The notes under the pieces are model-generated. The model saw nothing but the letters and a program-made list of their open reading frames with translations. It ran no database searches and was not told the origin of the DNA. Below are positions 1 through 8,947 of a stretch of DNA of 64,000 nt, in pieces. The position numbers and the translations under genes were made by a program. Positions within the stretch are counted from its first letter, which is position 1, and every line of letters begins with the position of its first letter. The stretch is taken from assembly GCF_001519075.1 (NCBI RefSeq), contig NZ_KQ954246.1, positions 434,001-498,000 on the forward strand, given 5' to 3'. This DNA is from Novosphingobium fuchskuhlense (GTDB lineage Bacteria; Pseudomonadota; Alphaproteobacteria; Sphingomonadales; Sphingomonadaceae).

Positions 1-1
1 C

Positions 2-382
2 GCCACCCTGCTCAACACGCTGTACGGCGCGAACATCACGGGCAGCGACGGCAAGAAGTTCGACAAGACCCTCTTCACGGGTGCGAAGGCCGGTGCCCTC
101 GGCATCCGTCAGCAGCAGGGCCTTGCTCAGCTTCCGGCCGCTTGGATCAACGCGATCAAGGACACCTTCCTGGCTCGCAACGCCAAGTTCCCGGCTCTCT
201 ACACTTCGCCGCTCTACATCCAGAACGGCCTCGTGACCGAGAAGTACAAGGCTCCGACCAAGGTTGCCAAGGGCTCGGCGCTCTCGGTCGCCGATCTGAC
301 CGCGATTGTCCCGGGCACGACCTTCCCGCTGGGCAGCGCGAACCCGACCTGCACCGCCGGTCAGGGCATCCCGACCCTCTAA
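2..382 (+). CDS. C-terminal part of an unknown protein (truncated by the window edge)
   Basis: This reading frame enters from the left edge and ends at TAA 380-382, leaving 126 visible residues. I do not recognise the family. The visible part has no transmembrane segment; it contains a Gln run (RQQQG) and one Cys near the C-terminus (NPTCTAGQG). Codon choice is strongly biased to C-ending and frequent CGT/GCT codons, like the ribosomal genes further right, which suggests high expression. A strong intrinsic terminator starts 20 nt after the stop, so this is the last gene of its transcript. Function cannot be inferred from what is visible. Confidence 0.75.
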   Translation, partial: ATLLNTLYGANITGSDGKKFDKTLFTGAKAGALGIRQQQGLAQLPAAWINAIKDTFLARNAKFPALYTSPLYIQNGLVTEKYKAPTKVAKGSALSVADLTAIVPGTTFPLGSANPTCTAGQGIPTL

Positions 383-402
383 GTCGGTTTGCAACGCAAT
401 TG

Positions 403-433
403 GACGGCCCCGGGAAACCGGGGCCGTCTTTTT
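403..433 (+). terminator. Intrinsic terminator after the truncated first gene
   Basis: A GACGGCCCCGG / CCGGGGCCGTC stem with a short A-rich loop is followed by five T. It lies 20 nt after the stop at 382 and is a textbook Rho-independent terminator for the + strand. Confidence 0.85.
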
Positions 434-709
434 GTATCCGGACCACACGCACCGCACGGCCCACATTACGGTGGCGTAGGGCGCTGGGCAGGCAGTCAGG
501 GCTGCACAGTTTCGGGTCGGGGGTTTGTGTCGGCGCGGAACACGCGCTCGCTGCCGATGAGCAGATGATGCACCGGCAACCCGCTGATTCGTCAATTTTC
601 AGGCGGGTTCGTCAAAAATTGTCGGTTCAGATAAAGTTAACGCTTTGACGCTACCTTCATGTATGTCACACAGGGCTCAGGCAGGTGAGACGTTTATATC
701 CCAATCTCT

Positions 710-738
710 GGCGGTGGCTTCGTCCACCGCCTTTTTTT
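710..738 (+). terminator. Orphan intrinsic terminator (candidate sRNA 3' end)
   Basis: An 8-bp GGCGGTGG / CCACCGCC stem with a 6-nt loop is followed by seven T. It lies more than 300 nt beyond the previous + strand stop and its terminator. The T-run follows the stem only on the + strand, so it does not terminate the convergent gene at 762-1460. No strong promoter was found upstream. Confidence 0.7.
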
Positions 739-761
739 AGGCCCATGGGCGATGGCTGCGA

Positions 762-1460
762 TCAGAGCGCCGATTGCTTGCCCATGTAGGCAATGGCTGC
801 CTCCAGATCGTCTGCTCCGACGGCGCCGTCGACCATGATCGTCCTGCCGCTCAGGTTGTTGCGCACCGCTATGGACGGCGTTCCGGCAAGTCCGGCGCGC
901 TGCGCCCCGCGCATCTCCTCGTTCAGGCGCTCGGCTGTCGCGGGTGCCGCTGTGCAGGAGGCGAGTGCGGCCGTATCGCGAGCGCCGGCAGCTGTGGCCA
1001 GCGCGATTGCCGGATCACCGCCCTGTCCGGGCTCGGCAGGGAGACCAGCCCCATTCGTCGCGGTTCTCGCCAGCCAGCCATCGAGGTAGCGGTAGTAGGC
1101 CGGATCGCCGCCCTGTTCGCCCACGCACAGCGCAGAAAGCGAAGCAAACATGGCGTTCGGTCCGTGGAAGGGCAGGGGGAACAGCCGCACCGCAAGGTTG
1201 GCCTTGCCCCTGGCGTTATCGATCGCCGTTTCCGCCGTCGTTCCGAACTGCTTGCAGTAGGGGCATTCCGGATCGAGCCAGACGATCACGCTGATGTCTG
1301 CCCTCACCGGCCCGTGGATCCGGTCGCCAGGTCCGATCGGCGGTACTTTTGTCGCCACGTGCCAACCGCCCTGATCATCTTCCTGCGCAGAAGCTGCCAT
1401 CGGTGCCGCCAGCAAGGCAGCGCCGGCCATCATCGTTTTGAGCAAGCGCGACACGGACAT
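762..1460 (-). CDS. Periplasmic DsbA/DsbG-like thioredoxin-fold protein
   Basis: The 232-residue protein starts with a hydrophobic, Ala-rich signal peptide ending near ASA-QE, so the mature protein should be periplasmic. A CPYC redox motif follows (context DPECPYC) and a cis-Pro loop (GTPS) lies near the C-terminus; together these define the catalytic DsbA/DsbG thioredoxin fold. It is expected to oxidise, reduce or isomerise disulfides in exported proteins. The start at 1460 was chosen because AAAGGA precedes the ATG and the signal peptide begins there; a longer frame to 1550 lacks this. It is divergent from modA. The exact redox role, and any dimerisation, cannot be told from sequence. Confidence 0.8.
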   Translation of the reverse strand: MSVSRLLKTMMAGAALLAAPMAASAQEDDQGGWHVATKVPPIGPGDRIHGPVRADISVIVWLDPECPYCKQFGTTAETAIDNARGKANLAVRLFPLPFHGPNAMFASLSALCVGEQGGDPAYYRYLDGWLARTATNGAGLPAEPGQGGDPAIALATAAGARDTAALASCTAAPATAERLNEEMRGAQRAGLAGTPSIAVRNNLSGRTIMVDGAVGADDLEAAIAYMGKQSAL

Positions 1461-1606
1461 GATCCTTTGAGTTAGCCGCCGGATGGGTCCGGCCTGCGGG
1501 CATCCTTTCCTTTTCACGTCCGGGATGAATCTGCAATGACGGCGCGGCACCTTGTTCTTGCAGTCCTAACTATATACGGACGAATATCGCAACTCTGGGG
1601 TGATCG

Positions 1607-2398
1607 ATGCGCATCCGAAACATGCTGGCAGCATTGCTGCTCTTGCTGGCCCCTGTGGGCTTGGCCGGGCCGGCCCTCGCACGGACCCAGGCGCAGGTCG
1701 GCGGGCGCGGTCCCCTCGTGCTCGCAGCCGCCAGCTTGCAGGAAGCGTTGACCGCCGCGGCCGACAGCTGGGCAAGGAAAGGTCATTCCCGTCCGGTTCT
1801 TTCCTTTGCGGCCTCATCCGCGCTGGCGCGCCAGATCGAGGCCAAGGCACCGGCCGATCTCTTTGTATCGGCCGATGAAGAGTGGATGGATTTTCTCGCC
1901 GCGCGCAAACTGCTGGTTCCCGGCTCGCGCGCCGATTTTCTCACCAACCGGCTTGTGATCGTTGCGCCGGCTGCCAGCCGCGCCGGCTTCGCCATGCGGC
2001 CGGGCTTTCCGCTCGCTTCGGCGCTGGGCGGCGGACGGTTGGCGGTGGCGGATCCAGATTCCGTTCCTGCCGGACGCTATGCCCGCGAGGCGCTCACCAA
2101 CCTGAAAGTCTGGCAGACCGTGCAAATGAGCCTCGCCCGCGCTGAAAACGTGCGCGCCGCGCTTGCGCTGGTGGCGCGCGGGGCCGCACCTCTCGGCATC
2201 GTCTACGCCACGGATGCCCGGGCCGAGCCTGCAGTGCGCGTGGCCGGCTGGATTCCGGCCGAAGCGCACCGGCCGATCACTTATCCGCTCGCCCGGCTGA
2301 CCACATCCAGCCATCCCGATGCCGAAGCCTTCCGCCGCTTTCTCTTATCGGGGGAAGGCAAGGCCGTGTTCCGCCGCTTCGGCTTCGGCACGCGCTGA
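1607..2398 (+). CDS. modA: Molybdate ABC transporter, periplasmic binding protein
   Basis: The 263-residue protein has an N-terminal signal peptide (hydrophobic LLLLLAP stretch, cleavage near ALA-RT). The ModA fold follows, with the typical early AASLQEAL motif, a SSALARQI segment and the ADLFVSAD motif of molybdate- and tungstate-binding proteins. It should capture molybdate in the periplasm and deliver it to ModB. It is the first gene of modABC: modB starts 17 nt after its stop, and modC overlaps modB. The family assignment is firm; selectivity for molybdate over tungstate is not visible. No clear ModE operator was found in the 146-nt upstream gap. Confidence 0.9.
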   Translation: MRIRNMLAALLLLLAPVGLAGPALARTQAQVGGRGPLVLAAASLQEALTAAADSWARKGHSRPVLSFAASSALARQIEAKAPADLFVSADEEWMDFLAARKLLVPGSRADFLTNRLVIVAPAASRAGFAMRPGFPLASALGGGRLAVADPDSVPAGRYAREALTNLKVWQTVQMSLARAENVRAALALVARGAAPLGIVYATDARAEPAVRVAGWIPAEAHRPITYPLARLTTSSHPDAEAFRRFLLSGEGKAVFRRFGFGTR

Positions 2399-2415
2399 TC
2401 CGGCAGGCTGGTGCG

Positions 2416-3111
2416 ATGGGCATGACCGGAGAAGAATGGGGCATCGTCCTGCTTTCGTTGCAGGTCAGCCTCGCCGCGATGGCCGGCGCGCTGCCGCTTG
2501 CGTTCGTGCTGGCCTGGGTGCTCGCCCGGCTGCAATTCCCGGGCAAGATCCTGCTCGATGGCCTCGTCCATCTGCCGCTGGTGCTCCCCCCGGTGGTGAT
2601 CGGCTGGCTGCTGCTCATCGCCTTCGCGCCCGAGGGTCCGGGCGGCCGTTTGTTGGCGCTGCTGGGCGTCAGCGTCCTGTTCCGCTGGACGGGGGCCGCC
2701 ATCGCGGCGGCGGTCATGGCGCTGCCCTTGATGGTGCGCGCTATCCGGCTAAGCCTCGAGGCGGTCGATCCCCGGCTTGAGGCCGCGGCGCGCACGCTCG
2801 GCGCGGGGCCCTGGCAGACGTTCTGGACGATCACCCTGCCGCTGGCTGCACCCGGTGTGCTGGCCGGCGCGGTGCTCGGTTTCGCGCGTTCGCTTGGGGA
2901 ATTCGGCGCAACCATCACCTTCGTGTCCAACATTCCCGATGAAACCCGCACCCTGCCGCTCGCTATCTACGCCGCGCTCCAGTTGCCCGGCGGCGACGGC
3001 GCAGTGTGGCGGCTGGCGCTGATGGCCGTGGCGCTGTCGTTGGCCGCGCTTGTGGCTTCGGAAGCGCTGACCCGGGCATCGGGCTCGGGACGAGGTGGTC
3101 ATGTCCTTTGA
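2416..3111 (+). CDS. modB: Molybdate ABC transporter, permease
   Basis: The 231-residue protein has about five transmembrane helices and the binding-protein-dependent permease (EAA) loop, seen as EAAARTLGAGPWQTF followed by TLPLAAPG, which contacts the ATPase. It should form the inner-membrane molybdate channel as a dimer. Spacing of 17 nt from modA and an 11-nt overlap with modC support one operon with translational coupling. A second ATG lies six bases downstream, so the exact start is uncertain; neither has a strong ribosome-binding site. Confidence 0.9.
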   Translation: MGMTGEEWGIVLLSLQVSLAAMAGALPLAFVLAWVLARLQFPGKILLDGLVHLPLVLPPVVIGWLLLIAFAPEGPGGRLLALLGVSVLFRWTGAAIAAAVMALPLMVRAIRLSLEAVDPRLEAAARTLGAGPWQTFWTITLPLAAPGVLAGAVLGFARSLGEFGATITFVSNIPDETRTLPLAIYAALQLPGGDGAVWRLALMAVALSLAALVASEALTRASGSGRGGHVL

Positions 3112-3727
3112 CGTCGATGTGACCGTGAGGCGGGGCGAACGCGCGATCGTATGCCGGTTTGCATCGGCGGGGGGGATCACGGCGCTGGTCGGGCCGTCAG
3201 GTGCCGGAAAGTCGAGCGTGCTCGAGGCGCTTGCCGGCTTGCTGCGGCCCGAGGCGGGCCGGATTGCGGTCGGCGGCACCGTGCTGTTCGACAGCCTGGC
3301 GCGCGTCAACCTGCCGCCCGAGGCTCGGGCTTGCGGCGTTATGTTTCAGGACCTACGCCTGTTTCCACACCGACGTGTGCTGGGCAACCTGCTTTACGGC
3401 CAAAGGCTAGCACCGCCCGAACGCCGTTTCCTGAGCCTTGAGGAAGTGGCCGATTTTCTGGATATCGCGCCGCTGCTCGGCCGCCGTCCGCGCACGCTAT
3501 CCGGCGGCGAGGCGCAGCGCGTGGCAATCGGGCGCGCACTGCTCTCGGGCCCGCGCTTCCTGCTGATGGATGAGCCGCTGACCGCGCTCGACGATGCGCG
3601 GCGCGAGGCGATCATTGCTGTGATCGAGCGGATCCGCGACGAACTGGCGCTGCCGATCCTGCTGGTCAGTCACGACCGAGCCGATGTGGCGCGGCTGGCG
3701 GACACGGTGGTGGAGCTGAGACCTTAG
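3101..3727 (+). CDS. modC: Molybdate ABC transporter ATPase, short form lacking the Mop/TOBE domain
   Basis: The 208-residue protein has all ABC ATPase motifs: Walker A GPSGAGKS, Q-loop in MFQD, signature LSGGEAQR, Walker B LLMDEP and H-loop VSHD. It should energise molybdate uptake. ModC proteins are usually about 350 residues with a C-terminal Mop/TOBE domain that binds oxyanion and regulates transport; this one ends right after the nucleotide-binding domain at VELRP. The ATG at 3101 is preceded by GAGGTGG; a GTG at 3095 is also possible. The 3' end overlaps the convergent kup gene by 4 nt. I see no sign of a frameshift, so the short form looks natural. Confidence 0.88.
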   Translation: MSFDVDVTVRRGERAIVCRFASAGGITALVGPSGAGKSSVLEALAGLLRPEAGRIAVGGTVLFDSLARVNLPPEARACGVMFQDLRLFPHRRVLGNLLYGQRLAPPERRFLSLEEVADFLDIAPLLGRRPRTLSGGEAQRVAIGRALLSGPRFLLMDEPLTALDDARREAIIAVIERIRDELALPILLVSHDRADVARLADTVVELRP

Positions 3728-5718
3728 ATTTCCAGCTGGCTGCCGAGTTCGATCACGCGATTGGTCGGAAGGCGGAAGAACACCATTGCGCTTTCCGCGT
3801 TGCGCACCATCCACGCAAAGAGCTTCTCCCGCCAGATCGCCATGCCCGGCCGCTTTGAGGCGATCAGGGTCTGGCGGGCGAGGAAGTAGCTCGTGTCCAT
3901 CGGCTTGAACGGGCCGCCGGCGCGCGTTTCCGCTGCCAGTTCCGCAGGTACGTCGGCTTCGTCCATAAAGCCGATGCGGATGATCATGCGGTAGAAGCCG
4001 AAGCCGAGGTCTTCCACCTCGCGTCGCCGCTCGGGCGGCACATGCGGGACGTTCTGGGTCTCCACTGTCAGCACCACCACCCGATCATGCAGAATGTGGT
4101 TGTGCTTGAGGTTGTGGAGCAGGGCGGGCGGAATGCCCTCCGCGTTGGAAGCGAGAAACACCGAGGTGCCGGCCACCCGCCGCACCTTCTGGCAGACCGA
4201 ATTGAGGAAGATGTCGAACGGCATCGAATCCTCGGCCAGCCGCTCGCGCAGGATGCGCCGACCTGTCGCCCAAGTCGTCAGCATGGTGAAGGCGATACCT
4301 GCGACCACCAGCGGAAACCAGCCACCATCCGGAATCTTGGTGACGTTGGAGGCGAAATAGGCACCGTCGACGAGCAGGAACACGCCAGTAAAGAAGCCCG
4401 CCACCAGCGGCGGCCAGCGCCATACCACGAAGGCCAGCACGCCGAACATGCAAGCGGTGATGAACATCGTCCCCGTCACCGCGATCCCGTAGGCTGAGGC
4501 GAGATTGCCCGAGGTCTTGAAGCTCAGCACCAGCAGCACGACGAGCACCAGCAGCGCCCAGTTGACGACGGGGACATAGATCTGACCCGCCGCGCTCGCG
4601 CTCGTATGGCGAATGCGGATACGCGGCAGATAGCCAAGCTGCACCGCCTGCTGCGAGACCGAAAACGCGCCCGAGATCACCGCCTGGCTGGCGATGACCG
4701 TGGCCATCGTCGCCAGCAGCACCAGCGGCAGGCGCAGCGCTTCGGGTGCAAGAAGGAAGAAGGGATTCTCGACCGTTTCGGGATGGCGCAGCATCATTGC
4801 CGACTGCCCGAGGTAATTGATCAGCAGACATGGGAAGGCCATGCCGAGCCAGGCCACCGTGATCGCGCGGCGTCCGAAGTGGCCCATGTCGGCGTAGAGG
4901 GCCTCCGCGCCCGTCACGGCCAGCACGATCGAGCCGAGCGCGAGGAAGGCAAGCATGGGATCGAGCGCAAAGAATTCCACGCCATGGATCGGATTGAGCG
5001 CCCACAGAATTTCCGGGGCCTCGGCGATCCCGGTGACGCCGAGGGCGGCGATCGTGAGGAAATAGACCACCATGACCGGCCCGAACAGCTTGCCGACCGC
5101 AGCGGTCCCGCGTGACTGGATTGCGAAGAGGCCAATCAGGATCGCGATCGAGATCGGCAGGACCAGCCGTTCGAACGCCGGATGGACCACAGTCAAACCC
5201 TCGACCGCAGAGAGCACGGAAACCGCTGGCGTGATGATAGCATCGCCAAAGAACAGTGCCGTGGCGCTTAGACCCAACATGACCATGATGTAGGTCAACC
5301 GGGTATCGGCCATGCAACGGCTGACCAGTGCGAGAAGAGCCAGACTGCCGCCTTCGCCCTTGTTGTCCGCGCGCAGGATCATGAACACGTATTTCACGGT
5401 CACGATCACGATCATGGTCCAGAACACGAGGCTCAGCACGCCGAAGATATGCGTCTGGTCCACCTTCAGCGGATGGTGGCCGATGAAGCTCTCCTTGAGC
5501 GAGTAGAGCGGCGAGGTGCCGATATCGCCGAACACAACCCCGATGGCGCCTATGGCGAGCGTGGCTATCCCCTCGCGGTGATGCCCGTGCTCTGCCGGAC
5601 CATGTGTCTGCGCCGGATCGGGCCTATCCGATGGGCTGATAGCGGGCTTGTCCAGGTCTGCTTCGCCCCGTGGCTCGCTGGTCTGATTCGCGCCGTCGTG
5701 AGTCCCGTTGGTGTCCAT
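3724..5718 (-). CDS. kup: KUP-family potassium uptake transporter
   Basis: This 664-residue inner-membrane protein has about 12 transmembrane helices and the KUP signature GDIGTSPLYS near residue 65, followed by the long hydrophilic C-terminal domain usual for the family (typical length 600-700). It mediates K+ uptake, probably with protons. The first 45 residues are a hydrophilic His/Pro-rich extension (PAEHGHHRE). Its stop overlaps the convergent modC stop by 4 nt. It lies 77 nt downstream of the type I secretion outer-membrane gene on the same strand and may be read through from that operon, although a separate promoter cannot be excluded. Confidence 0.93.
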   Translation of the reverse strand: MDTNGTHDGANQTSEPRGEADLDKPAISPSDRPDPAQTHGPAEHGHHREGIATLAIGAIGVVFGDIGTSPLYSLKESFIGHHPLKVDQTHIFGVLSLVFWTMIVIVTVKYVFMILRADNKGEGGSLALLALVSRCMADTRLTYIMVMLGLSATALFFGDAIITPAVSVLSAVEGLTVVHPAFERLVLPISIAILIGLFAIQSRGTAAVGKLFGPVMVVYFLTIAALGVTGIAEAPEILWALNPIHGVEFFALDPMLAFLALGSIVLAVTGAEALYADMGHFGRRAITVAWLGMAFPCLLINYLGQSAMMLRHPETVENPFFLLAPEALRLPLVLLATMATVIASQAVISGAFSVSQQAVQLGYLPRIRIRHTSASAAGQIYVPVVNWALLVLVVLLVLSFKTSGNLASAYGIAVTGTMFITACMFGVLAFVVWRWPPLVAGFFTGVFLLVDGAYFASNVTKIPDGGWFPLVVAGIAFTMLTTWATGRRILRERLAEDSMPFDIFLNSVCQKVRRVAGTSVFLASNAEGIPPALLHNLKHNHILHDRVVVLTVETQNVPHVPPERRREVEDLGFGFYRMIIRIGFMDEADVPAELAAETRAGGPFKPMDTSYFLARQTLIASKRPGMAIWREKLFAWMVRNAESAMVFFRLPTNRVIELGSQLEI

Positions 5719-5795
5719 CGGCGCGCCGCTACTCCTGCGAGGAGGTACTTGCGAGAACTATTTTGCAGGCAACGCTCCGGACAGGAATTCCGCTG

Positions 5796-7586
5796 TCATT
5801 TCGGCGGTTTCGCTGGCGCCTGATCTGCGGGGGAGGGAGCCGGTTCAACCAGCTTGTCTGCAGGCTGGATCACGATGGGCGGCGCAGTGCGCGAACCGGT
5901 CGGATCGCGCACAGGGCGTGTGGCCGTGCTGCCGACCGCAGCGGCACTGTCGATCCCGCGCAGGATCGGGGTAACCAGTGGCACATCGCCATTGTGCTTC
6001 ACCCGATCGGAATGGCGGTCGACGTTGTAGCGCGCGGCATCGGGCATAAGCCAGGTCTGCTCGAGCGCTCCGGCGGCTGCCAGCACCCGCGCCTTGGCAA
6101 TATAGGCATTGGCAATAGCAGTGTTGGAGTTGCTGCGCGCGACCAGCAGTTCACGCGCCAGATCAAGCACGTCGAGCGTGGTGATCAAGCCCGCGCGCTG
6201 TTGCAGGATCGCACCCTCATAGGCCATTCGCGCCGACGCCTCGGCATCGCGATAGCTGGCGATCGCGGCTTGCTGGGCCTGCCAGTCGTTCCACGATGCG
6301 GCAAGGCTGGCACGACTTTCGCGAAGGGATGCATCGAGCAGGCGCCAATCTGCATCATTGGCCGCCATCGCTTCGCTTACCCGCGCACGGCGCAGCCCGC
6401 TTTCGAAGATCGGGCCCGAAATGATGAACTGAGCCCGCGCTTCCTTGGTCCGCAGGTTGTCGTTGTAGGCGCTCTGCGTACCTATGTTTGCGCTGCCCTG
6501 CAGGTCGATGCGCGGCATCAGATCGGCCTTGGCAGCTGCTACGCTCGCGCGCGAGACCTTCTCGCGGGCCTGTGCGGCAAGGATCACTGGGCTATGCGTC
6601 TCGGAAAAGGCATAGGCTTCCTCCAGCTGCCGCACCGGCAGCTGGAGCGGGTTGGGCGCCACGAGATCGCCAGGCGGCACGCCGACCATGCGCAGGAAGG
6701 TTGCCTCGCTCGAGGCGGCATCGCGGAGTGCCGAATAGACTTGCGCCTGCCCCAATGCAACGCGCGTCGAGATCTGCTGGACATCGGTCGCGGTCACTTC
6801 GCGCACAGCGAGCCGCGCCTTGTTGTCATTGAGTTGGCGTTCGAGCGCCGCGAGGTTGTCCTTCGCGATGATCACCGAAGCCCGGTCGCGCAGCACCCCG
6901 ATGTAGGCCGTGATCGCATCCAGCAGGGCTTGCTGCTCGGTTGATCGCAGCACCTGCTTCTGGAATTCGAGCTGCGCGTTCGAGCTGCGCTCCTGCGAAG
7001 CGTTACGGCCGAAGGTGAACAGCGGTTGGGTCAGCACCGCCGATGCCGTCGACGTCCAGCCCGAAAGCGCAATCGACCGCCCGCGCCGCTGCTCGAAGCT
7101 GTCGCGCTGCCAGGTCAGCGCTGTGCTGTAGTTCAGCTTTGGCCCGTAGCCGGCGCGAGCCTGCGCCACGCGGTAGTCGTAGCTCTTCACTGTCGCGCGC
7201 TGGGCGAGCAGCGTGGGCGACGTCCAGTAGGCCAGACGCAGCGCATCCGTCAGCGACGTGACGGGCGCACCGGTATTCGCGTGTTCCACGACGTCGGCCG
7301 GAGTTCCCTCAGGAAGTTCCGGTCGGAGCGCAATCCGCTCGGCTTCGGAAACGGCGGCATCGCGCCCGTCGTCGCCAGCATCATCGCGGAAATCACCCCG
7401 ATCGCGTCCGCTGTCCGGATCGTCTGTGCCGAGATTGCCGCCCTGCGCACCGGTATTGGGCGGGCCCTGCATCGGTGCGCCTGCCGGAGGCGCCGCAGGC
7501 GAGGTCTGGGCAAAAACTGGCGACAGCAAGGAGCATGCCGCACAGGCGGTGAGGAGTACGTGGCGCAGGGGCAGGGGAGGGGTCAT
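5796..7586 (-). CDS. TolC-family outer-membrane channel of the type I secretion system
   Basis: The 596-residue protein has a signal peptide (hydrophobic stretch ending VFAQ), then about 75 residues rich in Gly, Asp and Pro, then the repeated alpha-helical/beta architecture of TolC proteins (for example SLTDALRLAYWTSPTLLAQRA and its second-half counterpart GAILQQRAGLITTLDVLDLA). It should form the trimeric outer-membrane exit duct. It starts 11 nt downstream of the HlyD-like gene, making it the third gene of the secretion operon. The C-terminal tail is Pro/Ala-rich and periplasmic. The ribosome-binding site is weak, which suggests coupling to the upstream gene. Confidence 0.9.
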   Translation of the reverse strand: MTPPLPLRHVLLTACAACSLLSPVFAQTSPAAPPAGAPMQGPPNTGAQGGNLGTDDPDSGRDRGDFRDDAGDDGRDAAVSEAERIALRPELPEGTPADVVEHANTGAPVTSLTDALRLAYWTSPTLLAQRATVKSYDYRVAQARAGYGPKLNYSTALTWQRDSFEQRRGRSIALSGWTSTASAVLTQPLFTFGRNASQERSSNAQLEFQKQVLRSTEQQALLDAITAYIGVLRDRASVIIAKDNLAALERQLNDNKARLAVREVTATDVQQISTRVALGQAQVYSALRDAASSEATFLRMVGVPPGDLVAPNPLQLPVRQLEEAYAFSETHSPVILAAQAREKVSRASVAAAKADLMPRIDLQGSANIGTQSAYNDNLRTKEARAQFIISGPIFESGLRRARVSEAMAANDADWRLLDASLRESRASLAASWNDWQAQQAAIASYRDAEASARMAYEGAILQQRAGLITTLDVLDLARELLVARSNSNTAIANAYIAKARVLAAAGALEQTWLMPDAARYNVDRHSDRVKHNGDVPLVTPILRGIDSAAAVGSTATRPVRDPTGSRTAPPIVIQPADKLVEPAPSPADQAPAKPPK

Positions 7587-7597
7587 AGCGCTGCTGT

Positions 7598-8947
7598 TCA
7601 GTTGTCGCGGAAGGCGCGCATGAACTGGTCCATGAACGGCTTCGTGAGATAGGACAGCATCGAGCGATTGCCCGTTTCGATGTAAACTTCGGCCGGCATA
7701 CCGCTGCGCAGGACGAGGCCTTCCTTCTTCACGGCAGCCTGATCCACCTCGATCCGCACCATGTAGAAGGACTGCTTGGATTCAGGGTTCTCGCTGCGAT
7801 CCGTTGCGACATAGGTCACCTTGCCGATGATTTCCGGCGTCGTCGGGCGGTTGAACGAGGTGAACCGCACACGGGCGAGCTGGCCCTTCATCGTCTGGTC
7901 GATGTCGGCCGGGCTGATCATGGCCTCAACGACGAAGGTATCGCGATCGGGAACAATTTCCATGATCGGTTCTGCGGGACGCACCACATCGCCGATCGCC
8001 GCGAAGGCGATCTTCTCGATCACCCCGGTATAGGGCGCTCTGATCTCGCTGCGGTCCTGCTGATCGGACGCTGCCACGCTGCGCAATTGCTGCTGATTCA
8101 GCGCGGTGTTGACCTGGGCGAGTTCGGTGCCCGCCTGGACGCGGCGCGTCTCGCTGAGCTGGATCGACTGTTCCTGCGCTTCGGTGATGCGGGCGCGGGC
8201 CTGGGCAATCTGTGCCTGGAGCGAGCCGACATTACCGTCGAGATCGACGGCGGTGCGTTCCAGCTGGTTCAGCCGGTTGATCGTTACGAGCTGCTTGTCC
8301 CACAGGTCCTTGACGCCCTGCCGCTCGGGCTCGATCAGCTTGCGCTGCTGCTTGAGCGCGGCGATCTGGGATTCCAGTCCGCGAATTTCCTCGTTGTACT
8401 GCTGTACCCGTGCGGCCAGCTGTGCGCGCAGGCCGGTTTCCTCGGTTTGACGGATCGAGAACAGACGTGTCTCGTCCGCCATGGCCTTGGCAGCGCTGGG
8501 CTTGGTCGACGTCGTCAGCTCCGCCGGAAATACCAGCTTGCCCGAGCCGAGCCGTTCCGCCTCAAGCCGTGCCTTCTGGGCCAGGAGCTGTTCGACTGTG
8601 AGGTTTGAATAGGTCGCGTCTGCGCCGGTCACCCGGTCGTCGAGCCGCATCAACAGCTGCCCCTGCGTGACGTGTTCGCCGTTGCGCACGTAGATCGCCT
8701 TGATCACGCCGCCGGTCGGGTGCGCGATCCGCTTGACGCGGGATTCGACACCGACGGCACCGCCACCGATCACGGCACCGCCCATTGGGATCAGCGCTGC
8801 GAGCACGAACAGCAGCAGCAGCAACCCGCCCACCGTCATCAGCAGGCGCTTGAGGAGGATCGGAGCCTTGGCCTTGTTCGCGCCTTCCTCGCCGAACGCT
8901 GGCAGGAGCTGGCGTGCGGGATCGGAGATGGTGGTGGGCATGTTCAT
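7598..8947 (-). CDS. HlyD-family type I secretion periplasmic adaptor
   Basis: The 449-residue membrane-fusion protein has one N-terminal transmembrane helix (about residues 32-55), then a split lipoyl/barrel-sandwich domain beginning VKRIAHPTGGVIKAIYV, a long coiled-coil hairpin (about residues 130-300, rich in Glu, Gln and Arg) and a C-terminal beta-barrel. It should bridge the inner-membrane ABC permease and the TolC-like channel. Its ATG overlaps the stop of the ABC gene by 4 nt (ATGA), showing translational coupling, and the TolC-like gene follows after 11 nt. Confidence 0.92.
   Translation of the reverse strand: MNMPTTISDPARQLLPAFGEEGANKAKAPILLKRLLMTVGGLLLLLFVLAALIPMGGAVIGGGAVGVESRVKRIAHPTGGVIKAIYVRNGEHVTQGQLLMRLDDRVTGADATYSNLTVEQLLAQKARLEAERLGSGKLVFPAELTTSTKPSAAKAMADETRLFSIRQTEETGLRAQLAARVQQYNEEIRGLESQIAALKQQRKLIEPERQGVKDLWDKQLVTINRLNQLERTAVDLDGNVGSLQAQIAQARARITEAQEQSIQLSETRRVQAGTELAQVNTALNQQQLRSVAASDQQDRSEIRAPYTGVIEKIAFAAIGDVVRPAEPIMEIVPDRDTFVVEAMISPADIDQTMKGQLARVRFTSFNRPTTPEIIGKVTYVATDRSENPESKQSFYMVRIEVDQAAVKKEGLVLRSGMPAEVYIETGNRSMLSYLTKPFMDQFMRAFRDN

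Larger units (their letters stand above)
383..761. other. 379-nt intergenic region with two + strand terminators
   Basis: There is no convincing protein-coding gene between the stop at 382 and the convergent gene ending at 762. The region holds the terminator of the first gene (403-433), an AT-richer patch (about 595-665) and a second orphan terminator (710-738). No tRNA fold was seen. The second terminator implies that something is transcribed on the + strand between about 435 and 710, possibly a small RNA. Confidence 0.6.

Noticed and set aside
1461..1550. Longer start of the DsbA-like gene at 1550
   Set aside because: It would put 30 charged residues in front of a good signal peptide and lacks a ribosome-binding site; ATG 1460 is better.
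1551..1606. Possible ModE operator before modA
   Set aside because: A single TATATA stretch is present but the two-sided palindrome expected of ModE boxes is missing.
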